A stretch of DNA of 64,000 nucleotides, taken from Myroides marinus (GTDB taxonomy: Bacteria; Bacteroidota; Bacteroidia; Flavobacteriales; Flavobacteriaceae). Every line of letters starts with the position of its first letter. Position 1 is the stretch's first letter. The notes beneath the pieces were generated by a model. That model worked only from the letters and a program-made list of their open reading frames with translations, searched no databases and was not told where the DNA came from. Made by a program: the position numbers and the translations under genes. Where the stretch lies: contig NZ_FNYS01000009.1 in the NCBI RefSeq assembly GCF_900109075.1, positions 46,039-110,038 on the forward strand, in the 5' to 3' direction. Below, one piece after another: positions 58,084-64,000 of this stretch.

Positions 58084-59205
58084 TTAACTGTTACGACCCT
58101 TAATTAACCTCATCTCAATAGCTAAACTAATAATCGTTAACAGCACTAAAGGTAAGGTAATTAATAACTTCTGACTAGTAATATTTAATAGAATATAAAG
58201 GATCACACTGATTAAGGTTAGAACTTGTAATCCTCTTGCTAATTTTACTTTCTTTCTTATAAATGGCAATACTAAGAAAATAGGACAGCATAACAATACT
58301 GTATTATTACTCAATAACTCTCCGTGTAAAGAGTAAAACCCTACTCCAAAAAAGAATACTCCCAAGAGTCCTAATAAAACAAAATACACACTTCTTACAC
58401 TTCTCCTAGCCATCAATATTGATAATACTAGCACTACGACACAGAAGAACCACAGAGAGTTAAAACTCATACTAGGAACATCTATTGTCCCTTCTGGTTC
58501 AAATACTGTAATAGTATCTGTCACTAAAGGTTTGCCATTAATCTGAGTTTCAGCAAGCCCTTGCATAAACTTGTCTGGTAAAAACAACAGCGTATTATCT
58601 GCATCAACTTTAGATCCGAAGATTAAGTTAATCCCCAACATCTCAAAATATCTACTGCTCAGATATGAATTTAGTATAGATCTGTATGTACTCGTATTAC
58701 CTGTTACATCTACCTTCACAGGACTAGATATACTACCATTAACAATATCAACTACTTTAGTCGTACAGTTCTGATCAATAAACTTATAGACATAATACTT
58801 ATTATCTTCTTCTAAAGACTTGTTTAACTTATTCCAAATTGCTTCCTTCTGAGCCTGTGTCAAGTCAAGAGGTTGCTCATACACAGCACGATTATCATAG
58901 ACATAGCTAGCTATAAAATTTCGATATGTCGTGTAATCTGCAAAATACAGTAAATCCCCTTTTACAAACTTCCCATAGAAATTAGGAGTTCTAAAGTCAA
59001 ACATTCCATAGTTATACACTCTGTCAATCCCTTCAAACGGATCATTCACTCGGATAGCGGTATGGCCAAATAGTGAATACAACTGATCCCCCACTCCACA
59101 GGTGATCACACTAATCTCTGCTCTATCAGAGAGTGGTCGTTCATTCGAAAAAGCCATCTGCCCTATGAATAAACAGAAAAACAGATATATTATTTTTTTT
59201 GTCAT
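58084..59205 (-). CDS. lnb: Lnb-type lipoprotein N-acyltransferase (DUF4105)
   Basis: 373 residues: signal peptide (about 1-20), a periplasmic DUF4105 domain to about residue 240 and then four to five membrane helices. Candidate catalytic residues are the His in LYSLFGHTAIRV (about 48) and the Cys in DQNCTTKVVDIV (about 146), as in the NlpC/P60-like fold of this family. Lnb proteins N-acylate lipoproteins in Bacteroidetes, which lack Lnt. Assignment rests on architecture and motif; a -7 box lies 44 bp upstream. Confidence 0.85.
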   Translation of the reverse strand: MTKKIIYLFFCLFIGQMAFSNERPLSDRAEISVITCGVGDQLYSLFGHTAIRVNDPFEGIDRVYNYGMFDFRTPNFYGKFVKGDLLYFADYTTYRNFIASYVYDNRAVYEQPLDLTQAQKEAIWNKLNKSLEEDNKYYVYKFIDQNCTTKVVDIVNGSISSPVKVDVTGNTSTYRSILNSYLSSRYFEMLGINLIFGSKVDADNTLLFLPDKFMQGLAETQINGKPLVTDTITVFEPEGTIDVPSMSFNSLWFFCVVVLVLSILMARRSVRSVYFVLLGLLGVFFFGVGFYSLHGELLSNNTVLLCCPIFLVLPFIRKKVKLARGLQVLTLISVILYILLNITSQKLLITLPLVLLTIISLAIEMRLIKGRNS

Positions 59206-59248
59206 TTACTTTAGTCAGTTTATAGCGTAATGCTTAATTTTATACTTA

Positions 59249-59256
59249 CAAAAATA
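59249..59256 (-). promoter_or_regulatory. -7 promoter box TATTTTTG for lnb
   Basis: Exact TAnnTTTG match on the minus strand before the ATG at 59205. Confidence 0.55.
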
Positions 59257-59417
59257 CTTTACTAATCTTTGATTTACAATAAAAAGATGGGCATACCATA
59301 CATTCCTTTTTATTGTCTCGTTATCTACTCTTATATATAGTTTTTCAGTCACTTAATACCTATTTACTTTTAATATCGAGACATATTGCTATGGGGTAAA
59401 TCAATATTGATAGAATA

Positions 59418-59498
59418 ATACAACCATAATGAGTCTATTAAAATCCCATGTTTTAATAGACTCACTATGGACTCATCATGGACTCACTATGAACTCAC
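59418..59498. repeat. 11-bp unit array, locus 3
   Basis: Two inverted units (59418-59428 ATACAACCATA, 59429-59439 ATGAGTCTATT), a 15-bp spacer, then four direct units: AATAGACTCAC (59455-59465), TATGGACTCAT (59466-59476), CATGGACTCAC (59477-59487) and TATGAACTCAC (59488-59498). The inner arms also form a 13-bp perfect stem GAGTCTATTAAAA/TTTTAATAGACTC. No coding frame is involved. Confidence 0.8.
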
Positions 59499-59698
59499 AC
59501 CAACTAAAATCATTATTAATCTGTCACGCCCTACTATAACTGTACAACTATAGTTAATAATCCTATTATTTACTATACAGATAGATAACTGATCTACTTA
59601 TGACTATAGTACACTCATTTAGTCACGCTAAACACATTCTGTAATTACATTCTCTAAAGTAATCCCCTTAAACACTATAAATTTTAGTAACTTTATGA

Positions 59699-59706
59699 TA
59701 CATTTG
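59699..59706 (+). promoter_or_regulatory. -7 promoter box TACATTTG for pssA
   Basis: Exact TAnnTTTG match 58 bp before the ATG at 59764. Confidence 0.55.
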
Positions 59707-59763
59707 TACCAATAAAGACAAATAAACCGTTATAAGGTTTATATAAACAAACAAATTTCAGTT

Positions 59764-60495
59764 ATGAAAAAACACATTCCTAATGCTATCACTTTATTAA
59801 ACTTATTATCAGGGTTAATTGCGTTAGTGTATGCATTTGACGATAATATACATATGGCTTTCTTATGGGTATGTATTGGAATCTTCTTTGACTATTGGGA
59901 CGGGTTCGTAGCGCGTATCCTAAACGTAAAAAGCGAAATGGGATTACAACTAGACTCACTAGCTGATATGGTCACTAGTGGTGTGGTACCTGGATTAGTA
60001 GTTTATAAAATGTTAGCGAATATACAAGAGAACCAAGAGATATATAATCTTACTCCTGAGACATACTATATGGGTGTAGTACCATACTTAGGTTTTATCA
60101 TCACATTAGGGGCTGCGTATAGATTAGCGAAGTTTAATATTGATACGAGACAGACTGACTCATTTATAGGTCTTCCTACTCCTGGTAATGCTTTATTTAT
60201 CTTGAGTATCCCGATGATTATCTCTACTACTTCAAATCAAGCAATCATAGATATCCTTAGTAATCCATATTTATTAGTAGTGATCAGTATTCTGAGTGCT
60301 ATTATTATGAATGCTGAGTTACCTCTGTTCTCATTAAAAGTAAAACCGAATAATCTAGGAGCATATAAATTACAGATAGGTTTCGTAATTCTATCATTAG
60401 TATTGCTGATCACATTACAGTATCTAGCTATTCCTATTATTATTCTAGTTTATATTTTATTGTCTATTATTAAGAATATGACAAGTAAACAATAA
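59764..60495 (+). CDS. pssA: CDP-diacylglycerol-serine O-phosphatidyltransferase
   Basis: Makes phosphatidylserine, the precursor of phosphatidylethanolamine. 243 residues, about six membrane helices, with the CDP-alcohol phosphotransferase motif starting at DYWDGFVAR (residue about 42): D-x2-DG-x2-AR, then G and two further aspartates in QLDSLADM. This is the membrane-embedded archaeal/Bacillus-type PssA. An AT-rich 60-bp leader and a downstream terminator make it a single-gene unit. Confidence 0.95.
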   Translation: MKKHIPNAITLLNLLSGLIALVYAFDDNIHMAFLWVCIGIFFDYWDGFVARILNVKSEMGLQLDSLADMVTSGVVPGLVVYKMLANIQENQEIYNLTPETYYMGVVPYLGFIITLGAAYRLAKFNIDTRQTDSFIGLPTPGNALFILSIPMIISTTSNQAIIDILSNPYLLVVISILSAIIMNAELPLFSLKVKPNNLGAYKLQIGFVILSLVLLITLQYLAIPIIILVYILLSIIKNMTSKQ

Positions 60496-60523
60496 TCGAA
60501 TAAAGATTACCTTTTATAAAATT

Positions 60524-60557
60524 AAAGGCGAAGTATTTAAGATACTTCGCCTTTTTA
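60524..60557 (+). terminator. Intrinsic terminator of pssA
   Basis: Stem AAAGGCGAAGTAT/ATACTTCGCCTTT with loop and T run. Confidence 0.88.
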
Positions 60558-60699
60558 TTTTTACTCCATTAAGACATTCTATTACAAATCAGAACAATTA
60601 CATCTCTAACCCATTTTTATCTGACTACTTTATTATCTCTTAGAACACTGAATATAGTATTTCTCAAAATAAGTTTATACTTCAATATATTATTCGCTA

Positions 60700-60737
60700 T
60701 TTGAGTAATTCGTTATAAAACAAGTACTTTACTCAAA
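60700..60737. repeat. Inverted repeat TTTGAGTAA/TTACTCAAA
   Basis: Perfect 9-bp arms (60700-60708 and 60729-60737) in the gap between pssA's terminator and the minus-strand NTF2-like gene. Purpose unknown; could be an operator for a small transcript. Confidence 0.5.
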
Positions 60738-60813
60738 ATAAAACGGTCATTGGCACACTTATTGAAAACATTATTATAAACTTTTTTTTCATACTACTTT
60801 TTTTTGCCCTATA

Positions 60814-60850
60814 CACCTTACCCCCCCGTATAGGGCTTTTATTTTGTCCT
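60814..60850 (+). terminator. Terminator-like hairpin without an obvious gene
   Basis: Perfect 9-bp stem GCCCTATAC/GTATAGGGC with a loop containing seven C residues, followed by TTTTATTTTG on the plus strand. pssA is already terminated 260 bp upstream, so this may end a small RNA between 60560 and 60850. Confidence 0.6.
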
Positions 60851-60854
60851 TTAT

Positions 60855-61244
60855 TTAAACAACCGAACCGAAGTTAGCATCATCTTCATTTCCTTCTAAG
60901 TGTCTAGTTAACTCGTCACAATACACTATCTTATTATCTTTAATGATAAATGTAGCAATGACTTTCACCTTACTCACACTACCATCATTTTTGACCACTG
61001 TCACAGTATGATTAGTAAAGACGATATCTCCCTCACCTATTATATAGTTAAACTTTAGTGTAAGGCTTCTCGTTAACTCCTTCAACTTCTTAATATGTGT
61101 CATGAATTTAAAGTAATCAAATATTACTCCATCGACACATTGAATATATTCTGCCGAAAAGTACTTCTCTATGACAGCACTGTCATAATTAGATTGTTCA
61201 AATAAGGCTAAAAAACAGTTTTTAACTAGGTCTTTGTTTGTCAT
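60855..61244 (-). CDS. NTF2-like (SnoaL-type) protein
   Basis: 129 residues of the NTF2-like cone fold: DLVKNCFLALFEQSNYDSAVIEKYFSAEYIQCVDG at residues 5-39 and VVKNDGSVSKVKVIATFIIKDNKIVYCDELTR near the end, the usual SnoaL_2 pattern. Such proteins bind small molecules or act as isomerases; the substrate is unknown. A -7 box (TAGCTTTG) lies 26 bp upstream. Stands alone. Confidence 0.78.
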   Translation of the reverse strand: MTNKDLVKNCFLALFEQSNYDSAVIEKYFSAEYIQCVDGVIFDYFKFMTHIKKLKELTRSLTLKFNYIIGEGDIVFTNHTVTVVKNDGSVSKVKVIATFIIKDNKIVYCDELTRHLEGNEDDANFGSVV

Positions 61245-61269
61245 AATACTATCTATTTATTAATGAGTA

Positions 61270-61277
61270 CAAAGCTA
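61270..61277 (-). promoter_or_regulatory. -7 promoter box TAGCTTTG for the NTF2-like gene
   Basis: Exact TAnnTTTG match on the minus strand 26 bp before the ATG. Confidence 0.55.
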
Positions 61278-61669
61278 TAGTCATCAAAATACAGAGACGA
61301 TAACAAATGTTATCAAACCTTAGATTATACATTCAATCTATAAAAACAGAATAACATCATACTCTAGTAGTTTTTTAAAACAAGTGATCTTACAATAAAC
61401 AGGAACTAACTTAGGATATTGAGTTAATATGTACTCTATTCTAAAGGGGGCAAATGTTATTTTTAATTTCTTAAAAAAATTAACATTTCATAACTTCTAC
61501 CACTTATATATCCACCTATTTTATATCACATCACTAATAGTTCTGGCAAAAAACACCCAATTTACAAACCACCTTGCCATTGAAAAAACCTCATTTAAAT
61601 CCATTATTTTGTTTGATTATTGGGATATTTAATTTATTTACATATTTTTAATAAAAAAATAACAACATA
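61278..61669. other. Intergenic, no gene seen
   Basis: AT-rich 390-bp gap before putP. The only open frame (61429-61632, plus) has no matching features and is judged spurious. No clear promoter for putP is visible, although TTATTTTG near 61602 is a weak candidate. Confidence 0.45.
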
Positions 61670-63172
61670 ATGTTCGAGAATTTAGATCCAACTATTATAA
61701 CATTTACCATATATCTAGTGGTAGTGTTAGGAATAGGAGTAATTGCGTATTTACGCACAAAAGACTTTTCTGATTATATCTTAGGAGGTCGTAGTTTTGG
61801 CCCATTGGTGACTGCGTTATCAGCAGGAGCATCAGATATGTCAGGATGGTTATTAATGGGATTGCCTGGTGCTATCTTTGCTAAAGGTTTATCTCAAAGC
61901 TGGATTGCAATCGGGTTAACAGTAGGTGCGTACTATAACTGGAAATTAGTAGCAGGAAGATTACGTGTACACACTGAAATCAATAACAATGCCTTAACCC
62001 TACCAGACTTTTTCCACAACAGATTTGGTAAAGATGGACAATTAGTAAAAACAGTATCTGCTGTGACAATCTTAATCTTCTTCACGATATACTGTGCCTC
62101 TGGTATGGTAGCTGGAGCTAGATTATTCGAAACGCTATTCCACATGGAATACATCAATGCATTATACTTAGGAGCATTAGCTACTATCGCATATACGTTC
62201 ATTGGAGGATTCTTAGCAGTAAGCTGGAGTGATACAATACAAGCATCGTTAATGCTATTCGCTTTAATCTTAACACCTGTGATGATTATCTTATATATGG
62301 GTGGATGGGATGCTATCACTGCTTATACTAATGAAGCTGCTATTGCTAATGATATATCATACTCTAGTCTTACACATAAAGTAAGTTTCGTAGCAGTGAT
62401 AAGTGCAGCGGCATGGGGATTAGGTTATTTCGGCCAACCTCATATATTAGCACGCTTTATGGCTGCTGACAGTGTAAAAACAATGAAAAGCGCTAGACGT
62501 ATAGGAATGTCTTGGATGATCTTATGTCTAGGTGGTGCAGTTACTATTGGTTATTTAGGAATCAGCTACTACTTTAAACATCCTGAAGTAGCTGGTGTAG
62601 TGACAAAAGACAATGAGATGATCTTTATAGAACTGATCAAACAATTATTTAATCCTTGGGTAGTAGGTATATTACTATCAGCGATATTAGCTGCGGTAAT
62701 GAGTACATTAAGTGCACAATTATTAATGTCGTCTAGTACATTAACACAAGATTTCTACAAAGCTTACTTCAGAAGAGGAGCTAGTCAGAAAGAATTAGTA
62801 TGGACAGGTAGATTCGCTGTACTATTAATTGCGTTGATTGCAATCTTTATTGCTTATGATCCTGATAGTAAAATCTTAGCTCTAGTAGCACACGCTTGGG
62901 CAGGTTTTGGTGCTGCATTTGGTCCAGCTATTCTATTCACACTATTCTGGAAGAAAACAACAGGAATGGGTGCTTTCGCTGGGGTACTAATAGGAGCTGC
63001 AACTGTAATCTTATGGCCTATCTTATTTGGAAATGCTTTATACGAAATCATTCCAGGTTTTGCATTCAGTTCAATAGCGATCTACTTAGTATCTAAATAC
63101 GGTAAACAACCATCTGCTGAAATGATAGAAAAGTTCGAAACAGCAGACGCTATCTATCACAAAGAGAAATAA
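61670..63172 (+). CDS. putP: Sodium/proline symporter PutP
   Basis: 500 residues of the SSS family with about 13 membrane helices. Signatures: DFSDYILGGRSFGPLVTALSAGASDMSGWLLMGLPGAIF (residues about 28-66, sodium- and proline-binding region), AYTFIGGFLAVSWSD and FGQPHILARFMAADSVK. These match PutP, which imports proline with Na+. Ends with a clear terminator. Own promoter not identified. Confidence 0.95.
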   Translation: MFENLDPTIITFTIYLVVVLGIGVIAYLRTKDFSDYILGGRSFGPLVTALSAGASDMSGWLLMGLPGAIFAKGLSQSWIAIGLTVGAYYNWKLVAGRLRVHTEINNNALTLPDFFHNRFGKDGQLVKTVSAVTILIFFTIYCASGMVAGARLFETLFHMEYINALYLGALATIAYTFIGGFLAVSWSDTIQASLMLFALILTPVMIILYMGGWDAITAYTNEAAIANDISYSSLTHKVSFVAVISAAAWGLGYFGQPHILARFMAADSVKTMKSARRIGMSWMILCLGGAVTIGYLGISYYFKHPEVAGVVTKDNEMIFIELIKQLFNPWVVGILLSAILAAVMSTLSAQLLMSSSTLTQDFYKAYFRRGASQKELVWTGRFAVLLIALIAIFIAYDPDSKILALVAHAWAGFGAAFGPAILFTLFWKKTTGMGAFAGVLIGAATVILWPILFGNALYEIIPGFAFSSIAIYLVSKYGKQPSAEMIEKFETADAIYHKEK

Positions 63173-63193
63173 TATAGTATAACATTTATATCT

Positions 63194-63232
63194 AACTCTC
63201 CATATTTAGTAAAATATGGAGAGTTTTTTATT
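63194..63232 (+). terminator. Intrinsic terminator of putP
   Basis: Stem ACTCTCCATATTT/AAATATGGAGAGT with loop and TTTTTT. Confidence 0.87.
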
Positions 63233-63282
63233 TGGTGCAATTGACAAAAGCAATAAATATTGTACATCACAATGTAAACCAA

Positions 63283-63290
63283 TAACTTTG
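63283..63290 (+). promoter_or_regulatory. -7 promoter box TAACTTTG for the MFS gene
   Basis: Exact TAnnTTTG match 22 bp before the GTG start at 63313. Confidence 0.55.
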
Positions 63291-63312
63291 TGCACTTATA
63301 AAAATACAATAC

Positions 63313-64000
63313 GTGTCTAGATTTAACTCACATCCTATATATAATACTCAGTTTATACTAGTATGCCTTAGCTCTTTATTATTCTCTGCTAGTTTTAATA
63401 TGCTTATCCCTGAGTTACCAGATTACCTATCTAGCTTAGGAGGAGCTGAATATAAAGGATTAATCATAGGTCTATTTACAATCACAGCTGGTATATCTAG
63501 ACCCTTTAGTGGTAAGCTAACTGATAAGATAGGACGTGTGCCTATTATGGCTATAGGTTCCATAGTATGTTTTGTATGTAGTCTACTCTACCCTATCCTT
63601 ACATCTGTATCAGGTTTCTTATTCTTGAGATTATTACACGGGTTCTCTACTGGATTTAAGCCTACTGCTACTGCTGCTTATGTCGCAGATATTGTCCCTA
63701 GAGAACGCTGGGGAGAAGCATTAGGCCTACATGGTATATGCTTTAGTACAGGTATGGCTATAGGCCCCGCTATCGGTAGTACTATAAAGATGTACACGTC
63801 TATAGACTTTCTATTTTATACATCATCTGCTTTTGCCTTATTATCTATCGTGATCTTAATGAATATGAAAGAGACATTACAGATCAAAGAGAAGTTCTCA
63901 TTCAAACTACTTAAAATATCAGGTAAAGACATCTTTGACCTAGGAGTATTTCCAGCGGCCTTTGTGACTTTTATGTCGTACATCGCTTATGGAGTAATAC
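63313..64000 (+). CDS. MFS transporter, partial (cut by window end)
   Basis: The first 229 residues of a major facilitator transporter run off the window. Start is GTG 63313 because the first helix begins near residue 15; the first in-frame ATG would cut into it. Segments: SLLFSASFNMLIPELPDYL (helix 1), GISRPFSGKLTDKIGRVPIM (the inter-helix 2-3 MFS motif) and FKPTATAAYVADIVPRERWGEALG (helix 4-5 region). This is the pattern of drug/H+ or sugar efflux-type MFS proteins; substrate unknown. Confidence 0.92.
   Translation, partial: MSRFNSHPIYNTQFILVCLSSLLFSASFNMLIPELPDYLSSLGGAEYKGLIIGLFTITAGISRPFSGKLTDKIGRVPIMAIGSIVCFVCSLLYPILTSVSGFLFLRLLHGFSTGFKPTATAAYVADIVPRERWGEALGLHGICFSTGMAIGPAIGSTIKMYTSIDFLFYTSSAFALLSIVILMNMKETLQIKEKFSFKLLKISGKDIFDLGVFPAAFVTFMSYIAYGVI

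Noticed and set aside
61429-61632. 67-residue plus-strand open frame before putP
   Set aside because: Hydrophobic and AT-driven, no promoter or conserved pattern seen.

Overview
The window is AT-rich chromosomal DNA from a member of the Bacteroidetes, most likely family Flavobacteriaceae and possibly a Myroides-like genus (the genus is an inference from overall look, not tested). The signs are: many genes preceded by the Bacteroidetes -7 box TAnnTTTG with little Shine-Dalgarno sequence; the flavobacterial block bamD-rpoZ-coaBC-DUF4835-recN; a TonB receptor paired with a DUF4249 lipoprotein; an Lnb-type lipoprotein N-acyltransferase; a LytTR two-component pair; YpdA; and the monomeric type of isocitrate dehydrogenase. 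Most of the window is ordinary core genome. No transposase, integrase, prophage or CRISPR array is visible.

Layout. 1-3.0 kb: tRNA-Thr, manA, a QueD-like protein, idi and two small unknowns. 3.6-9.0 kb: a membrane protein and recQ on the minus strand, then kdsD-tatC-lptB on the plus strand. 9.2-12.4 kb: a Wza/Wzc-type polysaccharide export pair; a CpsB/YwqE-type tyrosine phosphatase that could act with it lies apart at 57.3-58.0 kb. 12.7-14.9 kb: icd. 14.9-20.0 kb: a LytTR sensor/regulator pair divergent from a TonB receptor and its DUF4249 partner. 20.0-25.0 kb: recN, DUF4835, coaBC, rpoZ, bamD. 25.1-31.7 kb: ferritin, dapA, ligA, small conserved proteins, and the rpsF-rpsR-rplI ribosomal operon. 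31.8-34.8 kb: priA and a possible DMP19-like protein.

The accessory part is about 34.9-39.6 kb. Four small minus-strand genes (an Imm22-like protein, a possible Imm33/DUF2185-like protein and two unknowns) look like immunity genes without a toxin. They sit between two direct copies of a dispersed repeat of roughly 100 bp, and a third copy lies at 38.84-38.97 kb. One copy precisely lacks a 33-bp hairpin module that is bordered by GCTTA in a full copy. A YARHG lipoprotein and a DUF2306 membrane protein follow.

39.6-45.2 kb: DUF2147, YihY, a three-gene zinc-ribbon/SPFH/membrane module, nadC (with a terminator-like hairpin against its start codon) and a PfpI protein. 45.3-48.9 kb: secreted azurin and YceI, then YpdA convergent with a Fur-family regulator whose promoter overlaps a perfect 17-bp palindrome. 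49.1-57.2 kb: two tandem aromatic amino acid permeases, an NAD(P)-binding protein, TcdA, TatD, ValS and a DUF1573 protein. 57.3-64.0 kb: the tyrosine phosphatase, Lnb, PssA, an NTF2-like protein, PutP and the start of an MFS transporter cut by the window end.

The most unusual structure not explained by genes is a family of intergenic arrays built from 11-bp units (roughly YATGGRnnnAY), present as both inverted and direct runs at three separate loci (3.4, 39.2 and 59.4 kb). Together with the ~100-bp repeats these are the best candidates for undescribed elements here.
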